DNA of 64,000 nt from Bacteroidia bacterium (GTDB taxonomy: Bacteria; Bacteroidota; Bacteroidia; Flavobacteriales; Flavobacteriaceae). The stretch is from NCBI GenBank assembly GCA_030429955.1, contig JAUIGO010000010.1:1-64000 (forward strand), given 5' to 3'. Positions within the stretch are counted from its first letter, which is position 1, and each line of letters opens with the position of its first letter. This document shows, in pieces, positions 1 through 8,816 of this stretch. The position numbers and the translations under genes were made by a program. The notes beneath the pieces are model-generated. The model was given only the letters and a program-made list of their open reading frames with translations. It was not told where the DNA came from and made no database searches.

Positions 1-615
1 CAAATCAACACTGTTTTCTGCATTAACTAGTCGTTCTTGGTCTGCTGCCAATTGAGACTGAGCATCTAATAAATCTGCTTTGGGTCTTACGCCTGCATCT
101 ACAAGTTCTTGGATTTGATCAAGGCTTTTTTGACTAATACCAATTTGCTCTTTAGCTAATAAAAGTGATTCTTTATTAAGCAAAATATTTAAATAGGCAT
201 TTACAATATTTAGAGCAATATTATCTTTTAAAATAGCAAGTTGTAGTTGACTTGTTTCAACACCTAATTTTGCTTGTTTATATAAAATATTGTTTCTAAA
301 TCCATCAAATATTGTAATTCCAGTATTTAGTCCAAAACTATTGGATCTAGTATCTCTTGAAATTCTACTTCCATCGTTTCCAATAAATGATCCGAAATTA
401 AAATTTTGGGAAGCTGAACCAGAAACACTTGGTAAAAAATTAGCTCTAGCAGAAGTAACATTCTCTTCTGCTGTTAAAGCATCTAATTCAGTTTGCTTAA
501 TGGTAATATTATTTTCATAAGCGTAGTTTACACATTCTTGTAATGTCCAAATTTTATTTTGTGAAAATCCTGCGACGCTAATTAATAATGCAATCGCTGT
601 TAGTTTAAACTTCAT
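1..615 (-). CDS. TolC-family outer membrane efflux protein (partial)
   Basis: N-terminal 205 codons of an outer membrane efflux protein; the C-terminal part lies beyond the window start. The ATG at 615 opens a signal peptide (MKFKLTAIALLISVAGFSQ), followed by WTLQECVNYAYENN, the typical start of the first TolC repeat, and then AARANFLPS-like and 'NTGITIFDGFRN' segments characteristic of the family. In the outer membrane it would form the exit duct for the tripartite pump whose adaptor and ABC permeases follow directly downstream in the operon order tolC-macA-macB-macB-ATPase read on neighbouring minus-strand genes. The adaptor gene ends 11 bp upstream of this start, so co-transcription is likely. 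The substrate cannot be told from sequence. Confidence 0.88.
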   Translation of the reverse strand, partial: MKFKLTAIALLISVAGFSQNKIWTLQECVNYAYENNITIKQTELDALTAEENVTSARANFLPSVSGSASQNFNFGSFIGNDGSRISRDTRSNSFGLNTGITIFDGFRNNILYKQAKLGVETSQLQLAILKDNIALNIVNAYLNILLNKESLLLAKEQIGISQKSLDQIQELVDAGVRPKADLLDAQSQLAADQERLVNAENSVDL

Positions 616-626
616 TTTTGCTTTTA

Positions 627-1745
627 TTAATTGTTGTTACCGTCATTATTTTCATTGGAAGCTTTATTCCATACTTTAATTTTGTCTCCTTCTTTAACAC
701 CTTCTAAAATTTCAACATTAATGCCATCTGACAATCCAAGTTCTACATCAACTTTTTCAAAGGTACCATCCTCTTTTTGGATCTCAACAAAAGGTTTTTC
801 AGTAATTCTGTTAAATTGTAATAAAGCTTCTTTGATGCAGAATGTGTTTTCTTTGCTTTCAAGTTCAATTTCTGCGTTGGCACTGTAACCAGCTCTAATA
901 TTTGTTGATGGTTCTACAGTAACATCAGCTTTAATAGTAAACTGCACTGCTCCATTTACTTCTACTCCTTTTGGTGCAACAAATGTTAATTTTGCTGGGA
1001 ATTCCTTCTCGTTAATAGCTCCTAAAATAACTTTAATATCTATTCCTTCTTTAAGTTTGCCAACCTCAGCTTCATCAACTTGTCCTTCAAAAATCATTTT
1101 GCTCATATCTGCAACGGTTGCAATACTTGTCCCTGCATTAAAGTTATTACTTTCAATAACTTGATCACCTTCTCTCACTGGAATTGATAATATTGTACCA
1201 GCAATTTGAGCTACAATGTTAGTGTTTGCTCCAGAACCACTTGATAAAGATCCTTTTTTAATAATTTGATAGTCATTTTGTGCTTGTGCTAAGGACTCTT
1301 TTGCTTGATTCATTGACAACTCACTGTTTTCAAAATCTTGTTTAGAGATTACACCTTTTTCAAAAAGCACTTTATTTCTTTGATATAATGTATTGGCATT
1401 ATCAAAGTTTAATCTTGCTGTATTTATTCTACTATTAGCGCTTACTAAGCTTTGTTCGTTTGGTACAACTCTAATTTTAGCAATCAAATCTCCTTTTCTA
1501 ACAATGTCTCCTTCTTCAACCATGATTTGATCAACTATTCCAGAGACTTGAGGTTTTAGCTCAATTTCTTCTTCTGGATTTAATTTTCCTGTGGCGACAG
1601 TTTTTGTCATTATAGATGTGTAAAAAGGCTCTTCAACTTTAAAATCTTCAACAGTTGCTGAATTTGCCTTCTTAAAGTAAGCTAACACCCAAACTAGGAG
1701 TATTAATAGTATTATTCCTAAAATAATTTTTACTGGTTTTTTCAT
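627..1745 (-). CDS. Efflux RND/MacA-type periplasmic adaptor (HlyD family)
   Basis: Membrane-fusion protein of 372 aa. A single N-terminal membrane anchor (about residues 6-25) is followed by a beta-barrel/lipoyl half-motif around residues 60-95 (VSGIVDQIMVEEGDIVRKGD), a coiled-coil hairpin (about 100-170), the second lipoyl half near residues 180-200 (IAGTILSIPVREGDQV) and the C-terminal barrel domains. This order is that of MacA-like adaptors, which bridge an inner-membrane MacB transporter and TolC. It lies between the tolC gene and two MacB-type permeases on the same strand, which supports a single export machine. The C-terminus ends in an Asn-rich tail. The family is certain; the substrate is unknown. 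Confidence 0.9.
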   Translation of the reverse strand: MKKPVKIILGIILLILLVWVLAYFKKANSATVEDFKVEEPFYTSIMTKTVATGKLNPEEEIELKPQVSGIVDQIMVEEGDIVRKGDLIAKIRVVPNEQSLVSANSRINTARLNFDNANTLYQRNKVLFEKGVISKQDFENSELSMNQAKESLAQAQNDYQIIKKGSLSSGSGANTNIVAQIAGTILSIPVREGDQVIESNNFNAGTSIATVADMSKMIFEGQVDEAEVGKLKEGIDIKVILGAINEKEFPAKLTFVAPKGVEVNGAVQFTIKADVTVEPSTNIRAGYSANAEIELESKENTFCIKEALLQFNRITEKPFVEIQKEDGTFEKVDVELGLSDGINVEILEGVKEGDKIKVWNKASNENNDGNNN

Positions 1746-1772
1746 TTTTTACTTTATATAATTGTTGGTTTT

Positions 1773-3017
1773 TTATTCTTCTCTTAATGCTTCAATTGGC
1801 TTGATACTTGTTGCTTTAAATGCTGGTATTAATCCTATAAGTGTTCCTAATGTTACTAATATTAATAAGGCAAAAAATACAACACCTATAGACACAGATG
1901 CATTGACTAATGTCGCATCATCACCTTGACCGAAAGCAGTGTCTAATAAAATTAATATCCATCCACCACTTATAATTCCCATAAGACCTGCTACTAAAGT
2001 TATAAATACGGCTTCAACAACAATTTGTCTTTTAATTTCAAAAGGTGTAGCGCCTAAAGCACGTCTAACACCAATTTCTTTGGTGCGTTCTTTAACAGCA
2101 ATTAATAGAATATTGCCAATTGCAAATACACCTGCAATGAGTGTTGCTATACCTACAAACCAAGTTAAAAACTGCATGCCTGTTAAAAATCCTGTGATTT
2201 TTGCAAACTCTTTTCCTAAATTAAAACCTCTAAGTGCTCGATTATCATCAGGATGAATACTATGAAGGTTTTTTATTAGCAATTGTGCATCTTTTTCAAT
2301 TTGAACAATGTCTGATTCTGGTTTACCTGTTATCATCATCCATCCGATATTCTCTCCTTGGTTATATATTTGTTGAAACGTAGAAAATGGAATGTGCATA
2401 TCATCACTTGGTCCCATATTTACATTTCCTACATCAAAAACACCAATGACCTTAAAATTAATGTTGTTAATTTTCACCAATTCACCAATGGCTTCTTCAT
2501 CTTTTTCAAAAAGTTGCTTGTAAATGTCTTCAGATATAACTGTGACTTTTCTATTTTCGTCAATGTCTGTTTGATTGATGAATCGTCCGTTTAGTAATTT
2601 TTTTTTCTGTACCTTATCTAATAAAGGAAAGTCGCCAGCAATACTAAAAGTTCCTGATAAGAAATTTCTAACAACAAGGCTTTGGTTCATGTTTCTTGGA
2701 ACTACAAACTCAATTCCTTCAACATTTTCTTCTATTTTTTTAGTGTCTGATAAAGTTAACCTAACACGTTTTCCTTCTTGAAAACCTTTAAAAGGCATAC
2801 TTGTCGTGCCTCCTATAACAAAAACACTATTGGTAGCAAAATCACCAAAGAGTCTGTTAAATGAATTTTCTATTCCACGAGCGGCACCTAAAAGACCTAT
2901 AAGTAATAAAATTCCCCACCAAACACCTACCATGGTTAAAATGGAACGCAATTTGTTTTTAGTTAAACTATCATAAACCTCTTGCCACGTATCTCTTTCA
3001 AATAAAAATTTTATCAT
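1773..3017 (-). CDS. MacB-like ABC transporter permease
   Basis: A 414-aa inner-membrane permease of the FtsX/MacB type. It has an N-terminal transmembrane helix (about residues 28-48), a large periplasmic MacB core domain (about 50-275), and three C-terminal helices (about 280-405) containing the conserved cytoplasmic loop KERTKEIGVRRALGA, where the ATPase docks. It ends with the usual family tail 'SIKPIEALREE'. It is separated by only 2 bp from a second permease gene of the same family, so the two probably form a heterodimer served by one ATPase (4242-4943). Such MacB-type systems act mechanically on the periplasmic adaptor rather than moving substrate across the inner membrane. Confidence 0.9.
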   Translation of the reverse strand: MIKFLFERDTWQEVYDSLTKNKLRSILTMVGVWWGILLLIGLLGAARGIENSFNRLFGDFATNSVFVIGGTTSMPFKGFQEGKRVRLTLSDTKKIEENVEGIEFVVPRNMNQSLVVRNFLSGTFSIAGDFPLLDKVQKKKLLNGRFINQTDIDENRKVTVISEDIYKQLFEKDEEAIGELVKINNINFKVIGVFDVGNVNMGPSDDMHIPFSTFQQIYNQGENIGWMMITGKPESDIVQIEKDAQLLIKNLHSIHPDDNRALRGFNLGKEFAKITGFLTGMQFLTWFVGIATLIAGVFAIGNILLIAVKERTKEIGVRRALGATPFEIKRQIVVEAVFITLVAGLMGIISGGWILILLDTAFGQGDDATLVNASVSIGVVFFALLILVTLGTLIGLIPAFKATSIKPIEALREE

Positions 3018-3019
3018 GA

Positions 3020-4249
3020 TTAATCGTTTCTAAGTGCTACAATTGGTTTAATTTGAGAAGCTTTTTTTGCTGGTAAATATCCTGCAATGCCACCAGCAAC
3101 TATAAGTGTTATGGTTGCTCCAATAATATGTGCGCTGCTTACAGCTGCGTCCTTAATAAAATATTCTTCTAGCATAGGTCCTGAAACTCTTAAAACCACC
3201 ATTCCTACTAGTAGTCCGATAATTCCAGCAATGATTGTTATGAATATAGATTCTAACAAAATAATAGAAACTATTGATTTTGGTGATGCTCCAAGTGCTT
3301 TACGAATCCCTATTTCTTTGGTACGTTCTTTTACAATAAATATCATAATGTTACTAATACCAACAACACCTGCTATTAAGGTTCCAAAACCAATTACCAA
3401 TATAATAATGCCTAAACCTGTAGTTAAAGCATTTACGCTTTGTGACTCAGCTGCTCTATTTCTTACTCGAATGGCTCTTTGATCTGATACTGCAACAGAA
3501 AATAGTTTTTTTAATTGTTTAGTTAATGAATTACTAAACGCTATGGCTTGGTCATAATTCATCTCAGGATTATAAGTCATATTAATTTGATCTATATAAT
3601 CATTATTACCATAAACTTGTTGAGCAGTTGAAACTGGCATGTATATTATACGTTCTTCATCATCATTCCCTTCATCAGAAAATATACCAATAATTTTATA
3701 TTGAATACCGCTTAAATTAAGATACTTGCCAAGTGCTGTAGTTGTTAAAAACAAATCTTCTTCTACCTTCTTCCCAATAACGACCACTTTAGTTTTTTCC
3801 TCAATGTCACGTTGATTAATATAGCGACCTTCATTCATTAGTGTTTTTTCTAAAAATTGATGATCTGGATGTACAGCTCTAACAGAATAACTACTAGTTT
3901 CATTTCTGAATGTTGCGGTAACATTTTTATAAATTCTGGCAGTAATAAACTCTAGCTTATTGCCACTTTCATCTTTAATATAATTAAAAGTTTCATTGTC
4001 AAATTGTATACGACGTCCAGCTTGAAGTCCATTTGAAGCTTTTGTGGTAGTTCCAGAATTGATGTATATCGCATTTGTAGCATCGTCGCCAAATGCTTCT
4101 GTGAAAGTATTTTGCAGTCCGTTTGCAATACCAAAAAGAATGGTAAAAAGCATAATAGCAAATACAACCGTAAAACCAGACATAATAGTTCTCAGTCTGT
4201 TTTTATTTATACTTTGAAATATTTCGCGCCAAAGATCTATATCAAACAT
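3020..4249 (-). CDS. MacB-like ABC transporter permease (second copy)
   Basis: A 409-aa paralogue of the preceding permease with the same architecture: N-terminal helix, periplasmic MacB core with IxGxxxKASNGLQAGRR-like segments, then three C-terminal helices and the docking loop KERTKEIGIRKALGAS. The ending 'QIKPIVALRND' matches its partner. The start overlaps the end of the upstream ATPase gene by 8 bp, indicating translational coupling. With the other permease it would form the inner-membrane part of a MacAB-TolC-like exporter. Although related, the two permeases are clearly divergent, so the duplication is old. Confidence 0.9.
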   Translation of the reverse strand: MFDIDLWREIFQSINKNRLRTIMSGFTVVFAIMLFTILFGIANGLQNTFTEAFGDDATNAIYINSGTTTKASNGLQAGRRIQFDNETFNYIKDESGNKLEFITARIYKNVTATFRNETSSYSVRAVHPDHQFLEKTLMNEGRYINQRDIEEKTKVVVIGKKVEEDLFLTTTALGKYLNLSGIQYKIIGIFSDEGNDDEERIIYMPVSTAQQVYGNNDYIDQINMTYNPEMNYDQAIAFSNSLTKQLKKLFSVAVSDQRAIRVRNRAAESQSVNALTTGLGIIILVIGFGTLIAGVVGISNIMIFIVKERTKEIGIRKALGASPKSIVSIILLESIFITIIAGIIGLLVGMVVLRVSGPMLEEYFIKDAAVSSAHIIGATITLIVAGGIAGYLPAKKASQIKPIVALRND

Positions 4250-4943
4250 ACTGCGAAGCTCTTACTTGATTAACTTTTTTATCTTCTTCAATAATTCCAT
4301 CACGTAATCTTACCACACGCTTACACATTTCTGCAATGTCTTCTTCGTGTGTAACAATTAATATGGTTTTTCCTTCATCATTCAATTGTTGAAGAAATTC
4401 CATTATCTCATAAGATGTTTTAGTATCTAAGGCACCTGTTGGCTCATCAGCTAGTAATAATTTTGGGTCTGCTGCTAAGGCTCTAGCAATAGCTATACGT
4501 TGTTTTTGACCACCTGATAACTCACTTGGTAAATGGTGAGCCCATTCTAACAATCCCACTTTTTGTAAATGAAATTTTGCTTTTTCTTGACGTTCTTTAC
4601 GATTTAAACCTTGATAATATAAAGGTAAAGCCACATTTTCAAGGGCATTTTTATAGTTAATTAGATTGAAAGATTGAAAAATAAATCCTAAAAATTTATT
4701 TCTGTAAACTGCTGCTTTCTTTTCTGTTAAGTTTTTAATTGGTACACCATCTAAAATATAATCACCAGAATCTGCTTCGTCTAGCATTCCAATAATATTT
4801 AGTAATGTAGATTTTCCAGAACCTGAAGAACCCATAATAGCTACCATCTCTCCACTATTAACTTCAAGGTCTATACCTTTAAGAACGTGCAAGCTTGAGT
4901 CTCCTATTGGATAGGATTTATGTAATTGGTTGATTTTTAACAT
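4242..4943 (-). CDS. ABC transporter ATP-binding protein (MacB/LolD type)
   Basis: Cytoplasmic ATPase of 233 aa that powers the two adjacent permeases. Walker A (GSSGSGKST, about residues 38-46), Q-loop (FIFQSFNLI), signature LSGGQKQR, Walker B LLLADEPTGALD and the switch His in VTHEEDIA are all intact. I place the start at the ATG at 4943 (MLKINQLHKSYPIGD), as in the family; the upstream in-frame extension to 4988 is Cys-rich and unlike LolD/MacB ATPases. The gene overlaps the next permease by 8 bp. The ATPase is first in this stretch, so the transporter order is ATPase, permease, permease, adaptor, outer membrane protein. Confidence 0.92.
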   Translation of the reverse strand: MLKINQLHKSYPIGDSSLHVLKGIDLEVNSGEMVAIMGSSGSGKSTLLNIIGMLDEADSGDYILDGVPIKNLTEKKAAVYRNKFLGFIFQSFNLINYKNALENVALPLYYQGLNRKERQEKAKFHLQKVGLLEWAHHLPSELSGGQKQRIAIARALAADPKLLLADEPTGALDTKTSYEIMEFLQQLNDEGKTILIVTHEEDIAEMCKRVVRLRDGIIEEDKKVNQVRASQYV

Positions 4944-5034
4944 AGTTAGTGTGTTTTGCCAAATTGTATGACAACAATTAGACTGCAAAAGTCTTTATTT
5001 GTTACATCATAAAACTTAATTTATTGTTAAAATG

Positions 5035-5256
5035 CTATTTCTGGTTTAGTTTACGATAAATAAAGTAAGCCAAACCTCCTATTAAGATATACGGAATGAC
5101 CATTAAATAAACAATGCCATTATTAATCCCTTTCGCTGTGCTTTGGCCTTCTTCGCTTTCTAGTACTGCGCGACACATAGCACATTGTGCTTCGGTAGCA
5201 CTAAATAAAAGTAGCATTACTAATAATAGGACGATATGTTTTTTAGAAAGGTTCAA
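5035..5256 (-). CDS. Small membrane protein with CxMC motif, hypothetical
   Basis: A 73-aa protein with a hydrophobic signal-like segment (about residues 8-23), the motif AQCAMCRAVLESEEG just after it, and a C-terminal membrane helix (about 47-66). The two cysteines (CAMC) at the mature N-terminus on the periplasmic side could bind metal or heme or form a disulfide. The start is uncertain: I favour the TTG at 5256, whose last two bases overlap the TGA stop of the upstream DUF420 gene (TATTGA), because the longer reading frame up to 5313 would overlap that gene by 61 bp. It sits at the 3' end of the oxidase assembly cluster, so a role in cytochrome oxidase biogenesis is a reasonable guess but not shown. 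Confidence 0.65.
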   Translation of the reverse strand: MNLSKKHIVLLLVMLLLFSATEAQCAMCRAVLESEEGQSTAKGINNGIVYLMVIPYILIGGLAYFIYRKLNQK

Positions 5257-5774
5257 TAGTATGGAGAAATCATTATATAAACTAAAACACCAGATACTGC
5301 AACGTATAGCCAAAGTGGAAATGTGATACGTGCAATTTTTTTATGTTTTTCGAAATTTTGAGTGATAGCTCTAACATAAGTTATTAGTACAAAAGGGATA
5401 ACAACTATAGATAAAATTATATGAGTTATTAATATGGAATAATATATATATTTTAAAACACCTTCACCACCAAATTTTGTGGAATCACTTGTCATGTGAT
5501 AAGCGATATACATTAACAAAAACACAACAGAACACATTATTGCTGTGGTCATTAAGTTTTCATGAAGCACAATGTTTTTCTTTTTTATGGCAATAAAGGC
5601 TATTATTAATATGATTGCTGTTAATCCATTGATTGATGCATAAATTGGAGGCAAAAATGTTAATGGCTCAACGTTCGGGATTTTTATACCAAACAATGCT
5701 GCAACCACCAACGGAATTGCCACTGATAATATGACTATAAGTTTGTTGTATTTTTTTTCGTCTGATACGCTCAT
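5253..5774 (-). CDS. DUF420 family membrane protein
   Basis: A 173-aa integral membrane protein with five predicted helices (around residues 13-28, 42-62, 75-92, 108-132 and 150-170). The His-containing stretches LHENLMTTA and YYSILITHIILSIVV match the DUF420 family (CtaM/YozB-like), which is found beside heme-copper oxidase genes and in Bacillus-type bacteria is needed for oxidase assembly. It is separated by 1 bp from the SCO1-type copper chaperone gene and is downstream of oxidase subunit genes on the same strand, consistent with that role. The biochemical function of the family is not settled. Confidence 0.85.
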   Translation of the reverse strand: MSVSDEKKYNKLIVILSVAIPLVVAALFGIKIPNVEPLTFLPPIYASINGLTAIILIIAFIAIKKKNIVLHENLMTTAIMCSVVFLLMYIAYHMTSDSTKFGGEGVLKYIYYSILITHIILSIVVIPFVLITYVRAITQNFEKHKKIARITFPLWLYVAVSGVLVYIMISPYY

Positions 5775-5775
5775 G

Positions 5776-6519
5776 TTACTCTTTTAGAAGTTTTGCAATA
5801 TCTTCTTTAAGCAAGCTAATTTCCTCTTTCATGCCTTCATCATCGTATTGTTCTTCTTCTGAAATAATGCCGTTGTAAAAAATCATTGGATTACCATAAT
5901 TGTCAAATCTTGATCTTATAAATCCGTTTTTATCAATCAGTGCGAAATTACCTGAATGCTCAAAGCCTCCTTCAACAGTTTTGTCTTCTGCAGTGTACAA
6001 ATTAAAGCCTTCGTTTGCCAACTTATAAATAGCTTCTTGTTCACCTGTCATTAAATGCCAATTCGGATTTGTAATCCCATATTTTTCAGCATAAGCTTTT
6101 AGAACTTCTGGTGTGTCATTTTTTGGATTGATAGTAAATGAAGCAACGCCAAAATTATCGATGCCTTCAAAATTTTTTTGTATCTGAACTAGGTTACTGT
6201 TCATTCTTGGGCAAATGGTTGGGCAAGTGGTAAAGAAGAATTCAACCAAATACACTTTGCCATCATAATCTTTGTTGGTAATGGTATTTCCGTTTTGATC
6301 TGTAAAACTAAAATCAGGCACTTTTTTTGGTGTTCCGTTTATATTTAAAAATGCTAACTTAGTTTCATCGCTTAATTGAGTGCTAACGTTTTTAGATCTG
6401 CTTTCTTCTCTAGTTACGTCTTTATTAGTGATTCTATCCACAATTCTTGGAATAAAGATGATTCCAAACACCAATATAACTAAGGCAATGCCTACATAAG
6501 AATAATTAGTCTTGCTCAT
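5776..6519 (-). CDS. SCO1/SenC/PrrC-type copper chaperone
   Basis: A 247-aa membrane-anchored thioredoxin-fold protein for building the CuA centre of cytochrome oxidase. One N-terminal helix (about residues 7-25) precedes a periplasmic domain with the copper-binding motif FFFTTCPTICPRM (Cys99, Cys103) and the third ligand His188 in GGFEHSGNFALIDKNG; all three copper ligands are present. The downstream region YNGIISEEEQYDDEG is acidic. It overlaps the preceding 237-aa gene by 14 bp and is followed by DUF420. The CuA-bearing subunit II it would serve is at 30230-31294. Confidence 0.93.
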   Translation of the reverse strand: MSKTNYSYVGIALVILVFGIIFIPRIVDRITNKDVTREESRSKNVSTQLSDETKLAFLNINGTPKKVPDFSFTDQNGNTITNKDYDGKVYLVEFFFTTCPTICPRMNSNLVQIQKNFEGIDNFGVASFTINPKNDTPEVLKAYAEKYGITNPNWHLMTGEQEAIYKLANEGFNLYTAEDKTVEGGFEHSGNFALIDKNGFIRSRFDNYGNPMIFYNGIISEEEQYDDEGMKEEISLLKEDIAKLLKE

Positions 6520-7219
6520 TTGCTTTTAAGTCTTGTGATCTTCGTGATGAAGAATCAAAATTTCCTTTTCGTTTTTGTCTGTATTCTGTAAAGAGAATTC
6601 TTAAATCCTCACTCATTTTGTTTTTTATTTCAGATACTTCAATACAATTGTATGAACTCAATCCATATACTTCAGATTTTTTTGCAAGCTCATTATCTGT
6701 TCTATCATCTAGTCTTCCTCTTTGCTTTATTTCTGTATCAATAATAAACACTTCGTCTGTTGCAAGATTACTATCTAAATTTGATTTTGACTTTAAACTA
6801 TTGTACACCTGTTTTATTTGACTTGGCGCGCCTGTAATAAATTTCCAATATTTTAAAGAATCATAATCCAACAACTCCTGTCTTAATTGGGCAACATCTG
6901 CTTCACTTCCCACTGGTGCAATGGTTACTACTTGAAAACGTTTAAACCCAAGAAATTTATCATATATAAGTTCTTTTAGGTTTAAAGCTGTTGTTGATTT
7001 TGACATAGGGTCTGATCCCACAAAATTTAGAATTGTGATGTTGTCTTCTAATTTTACGTCACCATCACTTACAAAATCATTTAGTTCCAAAACACTTTCG
7101 TTTACAATATCTAGTGTATTATAATTGTGATTTGATGGATATAAAAACAGTAAAAACATGACAGGAAGAAAAAAAAGTATTCCTAAAATTACTGGTTTTT
7201 TAAGTGATGCTTTGTTCAT
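6506..7219 (-). CDS. Membrane-anchored SCO-like protein lacking copper ligands
   Basis: A 237-aa protein with an N-terminal membrane helix (about residues 9-27) and a soluble domain. I do not recognise a named family, but the layout parallels its neighbour SCO1: 'ITILNFVGSDPMSKST' occupies the place of the SCO strand and CxxxC loop, 'FQVVTIAP' that of 'FGVASFTINP', and 'VFIIDTEIKQRGRLDD' that of 'FALIDKNGFIRSRFDN'. Neither the Cys pair nor the His is kept. The C-terminal tail is basic and Ser/Arg-rich. It overlaps SCO1 by 14 bp, so the two are probably translated together. It may be a structural partner or an inactive paralogue; the function is unknown. Confidence 0.75.
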   Translation of the reverse strand: MNKASLKKPVILGILFFLPVMFLLFLYPSNHNYNTLDIVNESVLELNDFVSDGDVKLEDNITILNFVGSDPMSKSTTALNLKELIYDKFLGFKRFQVVTIAPVGSEADVAQLRQELLDYDSLKYWKFITGAPSQIKQVYNSLKSKSNLDSNLATDEVFIIDTEIKQRGRLDDRTDNELAKKSEVYGLSSYNCIEVSEIKNKMSEDLRILFTEYRQKRKGNFDSSSRRSQDLKANEQD

Positions 7220-7230
7220 GTTGCAAAAAT

Positions 7231-7261
7231 AAAAAAGACGGTTATTAAAACCGCCTTTTTT
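7231..7261 (-). terminator. Intrinsic terminator after oxidase subunit IV gene
   Basis: An inverted repeat with arms CGGTT/AACCG extended by G-C and A-T pairs around one A/C mismatch, flanked on the minus strand by a T-rich run. It lies 17 bp past the stop of the subunit IV gene and just upstream of the SCO-like gene, so it may separate or attenuate the two parts of the cluster. Confidence 0.6.
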
Positions 7262-7277
7262 ATATCATTTTAACTTA

Positions 7278-7658
7278 TTAAAAGTTCTTTATATACTCTT
7301 GATGGTAAACATCAAACACATAGCCTCCTTCTTGAAGCAAGATGAATATTAAATAGCAAATTAAGAATACTGCTGTCCAAACAACAACACGTCTTAATCC
7401 CTTAGTTTCATCTCTCATGTGCATAAAGTCCCAAGTAATATAGTACGCTTTTACAAGGGTAAGAATTATAAATACCCAATTAAGAATTTTCATCCCTAAA
7501 AAATGTGCCATAAAGGCATCTGGTTTGTAAATACCTAAAACAACTTCTACGGTTGTCACTATAGACAATAGGATTAAAACTCCCCAAATCTTTTGAGTGT
7601 TAGATTTAAATTTTATTAAACCTCTTAATATTTCTAATTTATGTGCGTGATCTGCCAT
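7278..7658 (-). CDS. Cytochrome c oxidase subunit IV
   Basis: A 126-aa membrane protein with three helices (about residues 24-42, 53-73 and 88-110) and the family motif 'KAYYITWDFMHMRDETKGLR' seen in prokaryotic cytochrome oxidase subunit IV. It follows the 333-aa subunit III gene by 21 bp on the same strand. Subunit IV is a small accessory subunit that stabilises the oxidase. The His-rich N-terminus (MADHAHKLE) is short. The assignment rests on motif and context; small oxidase subunits are poorly conserved. Confidence 0.85.
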   Translation of the reverse strand: MADHAHKLEILRGLIKFKSNTQKIWGVLILLSIVTTVEVVLGIYKPDAFMAHFLGMKILNWVFIILTLVKAYYITWDFMHMRDETKGLRRVVVWTAVFLICYLIFILLQEGGYVFDVYHQEYIKNF

Positions 7659-7679
7659 TATAATATATATTATCTATTA

Positions 7680-8681
7680 TTAAACAAGGTAAAAGAATGT
7701 AAATACAAATACCCAAACCAAATCTACAAAGTGCCAGTAAAGTCCAACTTTTTCTACCATTTCGTAATTTTTTCTTTTTTCATAAGTCCCCAAAATAACA
7801 TTAAAGAATATGATGATGTTAATGACAACTCCTGAAAATACGTGGAAACCGTGGAAACCTGTAATAAAGAAAAAGAAATCTGCAAATAAAGGAGTCCCAT
7901 ATTCATTTACATGAAGGTTTGCGCCTTCAACTACCATCTTACCATTATCTTGTATTTGTTTTATAGATTCCGATCTTGAAAGTACTGTTTTATGACCATC
8001 TTCATTTATAATCTGTGTTCTTACAAGAATATCTGAATTTTCTTTTAAACCATGCAAAACTTCTTCAACAGTATATGATGGCAAAGTGCCTTCACTTAAA
8101 AACCAGATCCCGTTTTTGCTTTCGTGCTGTGTTCTATCTGTATGTTCTGCTGCGATTGCAAAATCTTTAAGTGCTACACGCTTAAAAACTTGTTCACCAT
8201 CTTTTTCAACATATTCGCCAAACTGGAGTATGCTTCCTCCCTTGGTTTGAATAGCTCCATAATCGCCTTTAATAAATGTTGCCCATTCCCAAGCTTGTGA
8301 GCCAACGAATATTAAACCTCCAATAATGGTAAGGAACATATAAAAGGTCACCTTTGCTTTTTTCATTTCATGTCCAGCATCAACAGCCAAAACCATTGTT
8401 ACAGAAGACATGATAAGTACAAATGTCATGAACGCTACATAAATCATAGGAGCAGGTTCATGATAAAAAGGAATGTGTGTAAATACTTCATCGGCAATTG
8501 GCCAAGAATCAAGAAATTTAAATCTTGAAAAACCGTATGCTGCCAAAAATCCAGAAAATGTTAATGCATCAGAAACGATGAAAAACCACATCATCATTTT
8601 ACCATAGCTAGCTTTTAGAGGTTGGTTGCCTCCTCCCCAAGTTTTACCTTCGGTTCCAGTACTTACAACTGTATTATCCAT
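7680..8681 (-). CDS. Cytochrome c oxidase subunit III, long form
   Basis: A 333-aa oxidase subunit III. Helices of the COX3 fold are clear (KMMMWFFIVSDALTFSGF near residue 30, 'YVAFMTFVLIMSSVTMV', then the C-terminal 'FFFITGFHGFHVFSGVV' and 'VGLYWHFVDLVWVFVFTFFYLV'). Between the third and fourth conserved helices lies an unusual soluble loop of roughly 120 residues (about 125-250) rich in charged residues. I set the start at the ATG at 8681 (MDNTVVSTGTEGK); the in-frame extension upstream to 8711 lacks family character. It is in tandem with a shorter subunit III gene. Subunit I and II genes are not here but in the act-cox operon at 28-31 kb. Confidence 0.9.
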   Translation of the reverse strand: MDNTVVSTGTEGKTWGGGNQPLKASYGKMMMWFFIVSDALTFSGFLAAYGFSRFKFLDSWPIADEVFTHIPFYHEPAPMIYVAFMTFVLIMSSVTMVLAVDAGHEMKKAKVTFYMFLTIIGGLIFVGSQAWEWATFIKGDYGAIQTKGGSILQFGEYVEKDGEQVFKRVALKDFAIAAEHTDRTQHESKNGIWFLSEGTLPSYTVEEVLHGLKENSDILVRTQIINEDGHKTVLSRSESIKQIQDNGKMVVEGANLHVNEYGTPLFADFFFFITGFHGFHVFSGVVINIIIFFNVILGTYEKRKNYEMVEKVGLYWHFVDLVWVFVFTFFYLV

Positions 8682-8816
8682 AAGATGAATTTCGTTTTTA
8701 AAATTGCACAAAAATAATCATTTTATTTATCTAAAGAAACATCCTTCCCTAAAAATTAAAGCGTTTCAAGAATGTTGGCTTTAAAGCTAGTTCAAGAGAT
8801 TTTAAATCTCAAACAA

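Noticed and set aside
7219-7231. Leaderless promoter (TATTTTTG) directly before the SCO-like gene
   Set aside because: The -7 match is only 4 nt from the ATG and no -33 TTG exists; it lies in a terminator T tract where such matches arise by chance.
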